Part shown: positions 21,562-30,073 of the stretch, piece after piece
Numbering within the stretch: the stretch's first letter is position 1
Layout: each line of letters opens with the position of its first letter
Source: Azorinus chamasolen
Taxonomy: Eukaryota; Mollusca; Bivalvia; Cardiida; Solecurtidae
Assembly: GCA_963576725.1 (NCBI GenBank)
Contig: OY755242.1
Coordinates: 30,878,232 to 30,942,231 of the forward strand
DNA: 64,000 nucleotides
Direction of reading: 5' to 3'
Position numbers and translations under genes: made by a program
Notes under the pieces: model-generated
Told to the model about the DNA's origin: nothing
The model's database searches: none
The model's input: only the letters and a program-made list of their open reading frames with translations

Positions 21562-21789
21562 TGATGCGGGGACGCCACAGCCACATGGGCCAAATGGACA
21601 GGGGCCGAAAGGGCAAAACTGGAACGTCCGCCAGGCGGCGTCGTAGCTCCTTCTCTTCTAGCTGAACGCCCAAACCTACAAGCCACGCTTATCCATCCAG
21701 GTAAGTTTATACTTGTATTTCTTGTATTTTATACCTACCTTGGCATTCATTCAATATATTCATACATTTATCCTCTCGGCTTCACAGCA
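21562..21789 (+). repeat. 5' LTR
   Basis: 228 bp beginning TGATGCGGGG and ending TTCACAGCA, the usual TG...CA boundaries, and repeated at 32069-32296. It contains a short GC hairpin (CCGCCAGGCGG) and a strong splice donor CATCCAG|GTAAGT at 21700/21701. Confidence 0.95.
21701..21706 (+). promoter_or_regulatory. Candidate splice donor in the 5' LTR
   Basis: CAG|GTAAGT is a full match to the metazoan donor consensus. If R begins upstream of it, genomic RNA would carry the donor in its leader and could be spliced to the acceptor before the TatD ORF. Use is inferred. Confidence 0.45.
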
Positions 21790-21791
21790 AG

Positions 21792-21804
21792 TGGCGCTGC
21801 GAGC
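21792..21804 (+). other. Candidate primer-binding site
   Basis: TGGCGCTGCGAGC starts two bases after the LTR and begins TGG, complementary to a tRNA CCA end. The discriminator position would be G, compatible with a serine tRNA, but the tRNA is not identified. Confidence 0.6.
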
Positions 21805-21839
21805 AAAAAGGAAGGGCATTTAATTGTTATTTTAGGCAT

Positions 21840-22300
21840 TTTTTCGTGAAAGTTTTCTTTGCAAATTTTCACGAGGCTACCACGCCGTTTTCATTTTTTT
21901 CTATCCGTTGTATTTAGACACCATCCGATATCATCGGGTGTTGATACTTCATAGTTGTCAATATATATTCATTGTTTTTCCATTTATATCGATATTTTTG
22001 CATTTTGTGGAAGTTTTCTTTGAAAATTTCCACGAGGTGACTCCATTCTTTTCTGTACCTTTGTCCGTACTCTTTAGTCACCATCCGATATCGTCGGGTG
22101 TTGAGAATTGATAATTGTCAACATATATTAATTGTTTTTCCATTGATATTGATATTTTTTGCATTTTGTGAAGAAATTTCTTTGAAAATTTCCGCGAGGT
22201 GACTGCATCTTTTTGTGTTACCTTACCGGTACTCTTTCGTCACCATCCGATATCATCGGGTGTTGATAATATTCACCATTAATTAAATATTAATTACTTC
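21840..22300 (+). repeat. Leader with three roughly 160-bp repeats
   Basis: Each unit has a 'TTTGAAAATTTCC.CGAGGTGA' stretch followed by CACCATCCGATATCATCGGG at 21919, 22079 and 22241 (the middle copy has TCG in place of TCA). CACC..CCGAT can pair with ATCGGGTG, giving three similarly spaced short hairpins between primer site and gag. A packaging, dimerisation or translation role is possible but untested. Confidence 0.75.
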
Positions 22301-22364
22301 AATATTTTCTTTCATTCTTTTGACATTTTTTTGACATTTTCTTTTGATAAATAACTTTGTAACA

Positions 22365-24460
22365 ATGTCTGACAAAGCCATGAACTTTTTCACCTGCTCA
22401 TTGGCGGATATGAAAACTCTCCAAAATGTCGGGGAAAAGACTGCCGCTGCTGTAATGCAGAGCAGAAGACTCGCCGTTGATGAGGAGAGGGATTTGACCG
22501 TCGATGAGTTGGTAGAAATTAGCAAAGCAGTTAGTTGGCAGGCTTTGTTAGATCAAGGGAAAATTTCCCAAGAGGCGATGAGAGGCTGGAACAAATTCTC
22601 CAGCGAATTAGTAATTCGGACGAATTGTCCATTAGAAATTTTCAGGTTGCTGAAAAGGAACGAGTAGCTCTTCGGGGACAACTTGAAAGTCAAGAGGCGT
22701 CCTTGAAGAGTTTCTGTGATCAGCAAACCAAAATTTTGACTGAGTTTTTAAACAAACAGGAAGTCAGGCAAAATGCAATAGAGCAAAAACTTTGTTATCA
22801 ACTGGAAGAGCGGCATGAAAGAAGTGACCGCGCTCTGGCGAGCAACTTTAAGCAACTGGAAGCTAGCTTAGAAGCTAGAATCCAGCCGCTTATTGAGCGC
22901 CAGAGTTACTTTGAATCTCAGCTCCAGGAGGACTTCAGGAAATTAGAATCTAGGCTAGATACTAGATTCAAGCCCCCTGTGAGTGCTCCTGGATTGGCTC
23001 CATACTTGCCTCCTCCAATATTTTTACCGCCCCCATCGCAGCCTCTGTCGCCACCTGGTCAACCTTCTGATGTAGAAGCCCCACCACCTCAGGTAGTTAA
23101 AGAGGAAACTGGCCAGGCCACTAATGTATTGCGGACAATAAGCCGCACAATTGCAGGCAGTACCAGAGGTGGTGTTTATGTTGGCGCAGGTGCAGGTAAT
23201 GGTTTTCCACCACCCCCACCCCCTCCACCTACCGATAGGACACCCACTAACGACTTCCTCCATACACGTCCTCGTAGTCCGAGTCCGGAAAGACCAAGGA
23301 CCCATAGAAATCGGTCCACTTCACCACAAGTGCCAAGGATGCAAACTTTCTCCGGCAAGCCTGTCGGGGTTAAGTTTGATGTCTTTTTGGCAAAGTTCAA
23401 TCGTGTGGCCAATAGGAGACAGTGGAATGAGGCGAAGAAATTAGATCGCTTCTTCGACTGTCTCTCTGACCAAGCGTTAGAATATGCAAACAGGTCTACG
23501 GTTGCTGACAATTTCGGCCTGTTAGTTCAGGACATGGCTGTCCGGTTTGATTACCGAGATGAGCCAATGGCTGCCAGGCAGAAATTGTCAGCCATCAAAC
23601 AGGATGTGGAGACGGAGGAGGAATTCCTTCAAAAAATCCAAGCTCTGGCCAATGATGGTTACAGGGGTGAGAGGGACAATGAACTCCTCAATCGCCTGAC
23701 TACAGAGGCCTTTCTCCGAGGGCTCAAAAACAAGGAGGCAGCATTGGATGCTCTTGGACGGAAGCCTAAGAGCATGCAAGAAGCTTTAAGATTTGTGAAA
23801 GCTTTTTGTGCAAACTCTAAAGTTCTGGGGGTCACAAAACAGGTGACCTTTGAACAAAAGGCTCTCTCTGTGACCCCAGAAACTTCTTTTAAAGAACTCG
23901 GTGACTCCTTATTACGGGGTATGGAGTCCCTTTTAAAGTCCCATTTAAACCCGAGGTCAAGGTCACCATCCCCTTATTACGAAGCGCCAGGAGAGCGCTA
24001 CCCAAGCCCCCATGACAGGTACAGGGACCGAGGTTTCAGTCCTAGTCGCACTCACAGAGAGTACGACAGGGGGCGTCCCAACCTTAGGTATGAACGGTCA
24101 GATAGGGATTCCTATCGTAGGTCACCAGACCGTTCAGACCGTTATTCTAGTCGGCCGTATTCAAGTAGGCCATACTCCCCAAGACCCTATTCGCGGTCAC
24201 CAAGTCCGAATAGGAGTGGTTTTGACCCTAGGAGAAATAGGGACTGGGATCGGCGCGAGGATCGGTATAGATCCCCTCCAAGGGATCGTTACCGTAGTCC
24301 AGATAGGGGATACAGAGAATCCCCACGCCGATTTCCAGATCGTGCCATTGGTCAACCCCGGCACGATTACCATGCAAGATCTGCTAGCCCCTTGCCTAAT
24401 GAGGAGAAATCCAAGTGTTTAAACTTGGAAGGGCTGGTTGGGAAAGCGACCCACAACTAG
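22365..24460 (+). CDS. gag: Gag polyprotein (probable frameshift near 22575)
   Basis: The structural capsid protein of the element. The ATG at 22365 has a good context (AACA before it). The first frame (22365-22667) carries LADMKTLQNVGEKTAAAV, which resembles a helix-hairpin-helix. The main frame (22535-24460) holds a coiled-coil-like stretch, a proline-rich linker (PPPPPPP around residue 225 of that frame), a Ty3-type capsid core (MQTFSGKP...FLAKFNRVANRRQWNEAKKL) and a long Arg/Ser/Tyr-rich tail with RSRSPSP and repeated RYRSP/RPYS units. No CCHC zinc knuckle is visible; the basic RS tail may replace it. The two frames overlap and are best reconciled by a 1-nt deletion near 22575-22585, so this copy's gag is broken. 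It ends 36 nt past the frameshift heptamer. Confidence 0.85.
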
Positions 24461-24463
24461 CCC
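24418..24463 (+). promoter_or_regulatory. Programmed -1 ribosomal frameshift signal (gag to pol)
   Basis: The heptamer T TTA AAC (24418-24424) lies in the correct phase of gag, and pol continues in the -1 frame. After a 6-nt spacer, GGGCTGGTTGGG (24431-24442) can pair with CCCACAACTAGCCC (24450-24463), with one bulge. Heptamer, spacer and stem match the classical design; efficiency is unknown. Confidence 0.8.
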
Positions 24464-25668
24464 CACCCAATAAGAAGGGTCGTGACATAGAATCATTTTC
24501 TGTCAAGCTCACTGAAGGGCACGCGGTTTTTCGTGAAATTTTGATAGACTCCACGCCAGTCGTGGCATTGATAGACAGTGGAGCCATGATTACAATTTTA
24601 CAAGAAGAAAAGTTCAAAGGTATGCTCGAAAATCACGAAATTATTGCACCTTGCATACTACAGGGCATTGGTCCTGATCCAGTTAAAGGTTCAATAATAG
24701 ATAATGTACCATTGACAATCTGTAATCGCACGGTTTTACACACAGTGTGCATAGCCCCAATTAATACTCCGTGCATTTTAGGTTTAGATATTCTCAAACC
24801 CTTGGGAGCTATTATTGATTTTGGCAATAGCACAATGTCCATTGACAATGAAAAATTCCCTTTGAAAATTTACCCAAATGATCATGGCTGCAGAGTCTAC
24901 AATGTAAGAAGGGTAGTTATCCCGCCAAATTCAATTGGTTTTTTAGAAGCAAAAACTGAGAAACTTTTGCCATCTAGTTTTGTAGTTGAACCTTCAAACT
25001 TCAAAAGTTGTCTGGTTGCGTCAGTGTATGGTGAAAACACACAAAATGTTAAACTGAAGGTCATCAATGATTCGAACTCATATAGACTTTTCAAACGTGA
25101 CATTTTCTTAGGGCAGGCTGAACCAGTGACTCTCATTGAGTCTGACAATACATGTGACAAGTCTGTTAAAAGCTCTACACCCAATACTGGTTCTTTGCCT
25201 GAACATTTGGCTAGCATGTTTGAAAAATCAAGTTCGGACCTGAACCAAGTTCAAAAAACAAAGTTCAGAAATCTTTTGATTGAATTCCAATCAGTGTTTT
25301 CGAAAGACGATTTTGACCTTGGCTGTCTCAAAGATGTAGAGCACAAAATTGTGACGACTGACGAAATCCCTGTTAAGGAAAAATTTAGGCGCACTCCATT
25401 AAAATTCCAACAACAAGAAAAAGAATACATTGACAAACTCTTGCAACAAGGTGTCATTGAACCTTCTTCTTCTGACTGGTCTTCTGCTCCAGTTCTTGTC
25501 CGCAAAAAGTCAGGGGATTTACGTTATTGTCTCGACTATAGGGCCCTCAACAATAAAACTGTCAAAGATAATTACAATCTCCCTATAATTGAAGACTGTC
25601 TAGACTCATTACAAGGGAAGAAACTTTTCTGTGTCCTCGACCGTTGTAGTGGTTATTATCAAATAGAT
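24424..25668 (+). CDS. pol: Pol, part 1: protease and start of reverse transcriptase
   Basis: Continues from the frameshift site. The aspartic protease shows ALIDSGAMITIL (catalytic DSG) about 45 residues in and a later CILGLDIL flap/second motif. A linker precedes the reverse transcriptase: LLQQGVIEPSSSDWSSAPVL, RKKSGDLRYCLDYRALNNKT, then LFCVLDRCSGYYQID. In this family the residue region VLDxxSGYxQI includes the first catalytic Asp, present here. The frame is cut after GYYQID by a 487-bp insertion and resumes at about 26156. Confidence 0.9.
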
Positions 25669-26155
25669 AGATAGATAGATAGATTTATTTCAATATCGAG
25701 TAACATGGCAATAGTTAACAACACATACATACATTAAAAACATTTCACAATTCAATAAAAATTGTAATGATTATATATGTTGTGTTATGAACTATGTCAG
25801 TCACATCAATATCAAGGATTACCACAAACGAGGAACAAAATGCTCCCCATCTGTGGGTACACAAAAAAGAGAATGAACTCTTATTTCCATTGTGGTCCTT
25901 ATTGATACTGATGGTCTGACATAGAGAGGCATGAATTAGGAGTAAATAAAATTAAGTATGAAATGAATTATTTTAAATGAGATAAAAATAGTTTGAGGTA
26001 CTAAAATATCAAAAGTGATGTTAATTGCCAAATCAGTCCTTACAGATATAGACAGGTTTGAAATAAACTATCAAGATTAAAAAATTACAAAAGAATAAGC
26101 TTATTTTAAATATATAAGACTATTTGTAAAAAATACCTATTTGTAAAAAATACCT
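25669..26155 (-). mobile_element. Insertion splitting the reverse transcriptase (LINE 3' end, probable)
   Basis: Begins with a GATA run at the break and continues TTTATTTCAATATCGAG...; read on the minus strand it ends in AAATAAATCTATC-type tail repeats, typical of non-LTR element 3' ends. No ORF. Its 487-nt length also shifts the frame. Confidence 0.65.
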
Positions 26156-28996
26156 TTAGCAGAAAATTCTAAAAGTAAAACCAGTTTTACTAGCCGGTTT
26201 GGCACATTTCAATGGGCGCGTCTCCCCATGGGGCTCTGTAACAGCCCCGCGACTTTCCAAAGGGCCATGCAGTTAGTTCTCAGAGGTTTGACATGGGAAG
26301 AGCTTGTCGTGTATCTTGATGATCTAATCATTCTTGGTACAGATTTTGACAATACTCTTTCTATCCTTCGCAAGGTTTTCACCAGATTCAAGGAAAATAA
26401 CTTGAAGCTTAAGCCCAAGAAGTGCATTTTCTTTAAAAAGGAAGTGGAGTTCTTGGGAAAGCTTGTAAGTGAACATGGTGTTTCAATTTCTCCAGGAAAA
26501 ATGGAAATTTTAAAGAACTGGCCTAGACCTACAAATGCGAAAGGCTTGCAGTCCTTCTTGGGTTTTATGAATTATCATAGAAGTCATATTGAGGGATTTG
26601 CAAGGGTCGCTGAGAGCTTATATGCATTGTCTAATGCCAGACAGTTTATGTGGTCTCAAGAACATGAGCATGCTTTCACTCAATTGAAAGAGTTAGCGGT
26701 TAAGTCCCCATTACTTTACCACCCTTCACCTAAAGGCACATTCATTCTGGACGTTGACGCCAGTAATAGACAGATTGGTGGGGCATTGTCCCAGATTCAG
26801 GACGGAGTGGTTAAACCTATTAGTTTTGGTAGCTACACTCTTCTGCCCGCTCAACGTAAGTACTGCACGACACGTAAAGAACTTTTAAGTTTGGTTAGAT
26901 TCTGCAGGACTTACAGACATTACCTACTGGGACATCCATTTCTGGTTCGTACTGACCATAATAGTTTAGTTTGGCTCACCAGATTCAAGCATATAGAAGG
27001 GCAATTAGCGCGATGGCTTGAAGAGCTGTCACAATATAACATGACTATTGTCCATAGAAAAGGCTGTGAGCACGTAAATGCAGATTCTTTGAGCCGCATT
27101 GGGGATACCCTCCGATCATGTGATTGCTATTATGCAGGAGCGGATCTGAGGGATCTCCCATGCGGCGGATGTTCATATTGTACTCGTGCTCAAAACCAGT
27201 GGTCTCGCTTCGCCGAGGATGTCGACGATGTGGTACCACTGGCAGTCATGAATATTGTACAGGTGAGCGATTCACAAGAAGCTGGATCATCCAATTGGGT
27301 TGAAGGACTGACTTCTAGACAATTACGGGATTCTCAATGGCAAGATCCCAACATAGGTCTGGTCATGCACTGGCTCGAACACAGTTATGAGCCATCCAGA
27401 CGGGAACTGATGTTGACAAGTCCCGAAACTAGGTCTCTGTGGTCATGCCGCGAACGTATTTCAATGTCCAATGGCATCCTATTTTATGAATGGTCTGAAC
27501 ACCCTGAATTAGGCACAAGGTCATGCATCGTAATCCCGCAGACCTTGAGACAGCAAGTGTTGCAAGGATGTCATGACTGTAGGTCATCAGGTCATCTTGG
27601 CATTGCCAAAACAACAAACAGACTTAAAGATAAGTATTTTTGGTACGGCATGACCCGGGATACGGAATTGTATGTTTCTGGGTGCAGAATATGCAATAGG
27701 AACAAGAAGGGCAATAGAACCCCTAGGGCAGGTCAACGTTTATACCACTCAGGTTATCCTATGGAAAGGGTTCACATTGATATATTGGGCCCATTTCATA
27801 AAAGTAGCAAAGGAAATAGGTACATTTTGGTCATGGTAGACCAGTTCACAAAGTGGGTGGAACTGGCTGCTATCCCCGAGCAGAATGCTCAAGTCACTGT
27901 CAAAGCATTCCTTGACCGTTTCATTAGCACTTTTGGTTGCCCGCTCGAAATTCATTCAGATCAGGGACGAAATTTTGAAAGTAATTTGTTTCAGGCACTT
28001 TGTAAACTTCTGGAAATTTCAAAAACTAGGACAACCCCATATAGGCCTTGTTCAAACGGACAGTGTGAGGTTTTTAACAGGGTTATTCTTCAAATGATTC
28101 GAAGTTTCATCTCTAAAGGTCTGAAGGATTGGGATGGTTTTCTCCCCTTGATCGCCATGGCTTTGCATTCAATGAAAAACCATACCACTGGTTTTTCGGC
28201 AAACATGATGATGCTGGGGAGGGAAACAATCCAGCCGTTGGATCTTTTGTTGGGTCAAATTGACTTTTCTCCGGTTGAAGCAGATGACTGGGTGAAAAGT
28301 CTCATCTCCAGGATGTCTGAAATCCATGTCTTAGCTCGAGACAAAATTGGTCAAACTCAGCTGAGACAAAAACGTGACTATGACCTGAGACTGAAAGAGC
28401 GGTCATTTAGCCCAGGTGATCCAGTGTATCTAAGAGATACCTCAACAAAGGTGGGCGTTAGCTCAAAGCTAAGACCACCTTGGACAGGACCGTTCATTGT
28501 CTGTTCCCAAAACCACCCCTTGTATAGGTTAGAGTCCAACAAGAAGTCTTTTGTTGTGCATCATGATCGGCTCAAACTCTGCCGAGATTCTGATCTGCCT
28601 CTATGGCTCAAAAAGAGAAGGCATGTGATTTTGGATTTAGATCCGGAATCACATGACTTCTCAGACATGAATCAGACCTTGGACGAACAGCAAACAGACG
28701 AACAGGAACCAGATATGGACATAGACCTAGATCAGACATTGTCATACATGCTTCCAGATGACTCGGATAGCCAACCGCAGCCCGAGCTGATCGAGGATTC
28801 TCTGTCCGACCCTGATTTGGAGGTGGAAACGGCTCCTTCTTCTCCAACTCCTGAGCCTCCAACTCCAACTTCTAGGGGTGGTCGGAAAATTAGATTGCCT
28901 GCCGCTTGCGCGACTGAAAGACAGGTTTATAGGTCAACTTTTCTACATTTATCCGTCAATTATCCAGCCGGTCGGTTTATTATGATTGATGGGTAA
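26156..28996 (+). CDS. pol: Pol, part 2: reverse transcriptase, RNase H, integrase
   Basis: Resumes at the RT palm with RFGTFQWARLPMGLCNSPAT, then the catalytic VVYLDDLIILG. RNase H follows with FILDVDASN, CTTRKELLSLV and LVRTDHNSL, ending near VNADSLSR. Integrase begins with a zinc-binding HHCC module (GHLGIAK...CRICN), then the DDE core: HIDILGP, HSDQGRNFE and NGQCEVFNR carry the three acidic residues. A GPF/Y-type module (RPPWTGPFIV) and an acidic, proline-rich C-terminus follow. The stop codon lies inside the first unit of the downstream hairpin array, so that unit is both coding (NYPAGRFIMIDG) and structural. Complete except for the upstream break. Confidence 0.93.
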   Translation, partial: LAENSKSKTSFTSRFGTFQWARLPMGLCNSPATFQRAMQLVLRGLTWEELVVYLDDLIILGTDFDNTLSILRKVFTRFKENNLKLKPKKCIFFKKEVEFLGKLVSEHGVSISPGKMEILKNWPRPTNAKGLQSFLGFMNYHRSHIEGFARVAESLYALSNARQFMWSQEHEHAFTQLKELAVKSPLLYHPSPKGTFILDVDASNRQIGGALSQIQDGVVKPISFGSYTLLPAQRKYCTTRKELLSLVRFCRTYRHYLLGHPFLVRTDHNSLVWLTRFKHIEGQLARWLEELSQYNMTIVHRKGCEHVNADSLSRIGDTLRSCDCYYAGADLRDLPCGGCSYCTRAQNQWSRFAEDVDDVVPLAVMNIVQVSDSQEAGSSNWVEGLTSRQLRDSQWQDPNIGLVMHWLEHSYEPSRRELMLTSPETRSLWSCRERISMSNGILFYEWSEHPELGTRSCIVIPQTLRQQVLQGCHDCRSSGHLGIAKTTNRLKDKYFWYGMTRDTELYVSGCRICNRNKKGNRTPRAGQRLYHSGYPMERVHIDILGPFHKSSKGNRYILVMVDQFTKWVELAAIPEQNAQVTVKAFLDRFISTFGCPLEIHSDQGRNFESNLFQALCKLLEISKTRTTPYRPCSNGQCEVFNRVILQMIRSFISKGLKDWDGFLPLIAMALHSMKNHTTGFSANMMMLGRETIQPLDLLLGQIDFSPVEADDWVKSLISRMSEIHVLARDKIGQTQLRQKRDYDLRLKERSFSPGDPVYLRDTSTKVGVSSKLRPPWTGPFIVCSQNHPLYRLESNKKSFVVHHDRLKLCRDSDLPLWLKKRRHVILDLDPESHDFSDMNQTLDEQQTDEQEPDMDIDLDQTLSYMLPDDSDSQPQPELIEDSLSDPDLEVETAPSSPTPEPPTPTSRGGRKIRLPAACATERQVYRSTFLHLSVNYPAGRFIMIDG

Positions 28997-29625
28997 AGTG
29001 TGTCTTGTGCTATATGTCTTACCCTCAGTCATCCAGCCGGTCGGTTTATTATGACTGATGGGTAAACTCTTGGTCCTATGTTTTCTCGATCTTTTATTTG
29101 TACCTATCTATTGGTTATCCAGCCGGTCGGTTTATATAGCTGATAGATAGGCATTATATACCTGATATGTTTTATATCTTATTCTTGTCAGTTATCCAGC
29201 CGGTCGGTTTATATAGCTGATAAGAAATGTCCATATGTTCTATGTTTAATGTTCTTTCGTTATCATCTATCCAGCCGGTCGGTTCAAGTAGTTGATGGAA
29301 AGATGTAATGTCTTCTGTTCCATGTTTCTTTCTTATCATCCATCCAGCTGGTCGGTTTATGTGGCTGATAGAAAGGCATAATGTTCCTAACATATTGTTT
29401 CATGTTTCATTTTTGTCGGTTAACCAGCCGGTCGGTTTATTTAGCCGATAGATATGGATTGTAATAATCACTGTTTTAATGTTCATTCCTATTGATCGGC
29501 AATCCAGCCGGTCGGTTCATTATTATCGATTAATGGGAATTTTGTTACATGTTTGAAGTCTGTCTGTTTGGAGACTGTCTATCTGTTAACCAGCCGGTCG
29601 GTTTATTTAATTGATAGATAGTATC
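28955..29625 (+). repeat. Array of nine hairpin repeats with invariant loop core
   Basis: The core CCAGCCGGTCGGTT occurs at 28964, 29033, 29119, 29196, 29271, 29344 (one change), 29424, 29504 and 29590. Around each core the flanks are complementary (8 to 19 bp) although the stem sequence differs between copies: CCTATCTA opposite TAGATAGG at 29119, TGTCGGTTAA opposite TTAGCCGATA at 29424, CTATCTGTTAA with TTAATTGATAGATAG at 29590. A tenth, variant core lies at 31560, after the TatD ORF. The core sits in the loop and contains palindromic CCGG. The pattern indicates selection on RNA or single-strand structure; function unknown. Confidence 0.9.
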
Positions 29626-30073
29626 CGTTTATGTATGGTTATGAAGATCGGTCATAATATTGATTTATAAGTCAATATATTGACTGCACGGCATAACTTT
29701 ATTAACTTCTTTATACTTTCCGTCTGGTTACCAGAAAACTTAAGTCAGATAATTTTTTAAATAAGAGAATTATACTCAAATGATTTAACACATGGGATTT
29801 CATTCAATTCAATTCTATAATCCCATTTCTATATATATTTATCTATATATTAGTTACTTTATGTATATATTATATTTCTTAATTTTCTACCTTCTCTAAC
29901 CAACTACTATATTTAACACACAACGTATCTATAAAGTTAGGTCATAATATTTTCAAATATTGGGAAAAATAGCCTTCAATAAATTAGCAAAAGATACCAT
30001 GGATATATAATTTATAACTAATAAATTGTTACTTGTTTATTTAGAAAATTCCAGAATCAAGACAACTGCCAAA
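29626..30073 (+). other. AT-rich region with splice acceptor before the TatD ORF
   Basis: No gene. TTACTTGTTTATTTAG| (AG at 30043-30044) is a good acceptor with a pyrimidine-rich tract, 29 nt before the ATG at 30074; a second AG lies at 30053-30054. Paired with the LTR donor it would give a subgenomic mRNA. Confidence 0.45.

Noticed and set aside
21425..21646. 73-codon ORF spanning the left retrotransposon junction
   Set aside because: Crosses a MITE end and the LTR boundary; a chance reading frame.
28955..29625. CRISPR-like array
   Set aside because: Repeats of 14 nt with spacers that are self-complementary to each other, inside a eukaryotic retrotransposon; spacers are not unique foreign sequences.
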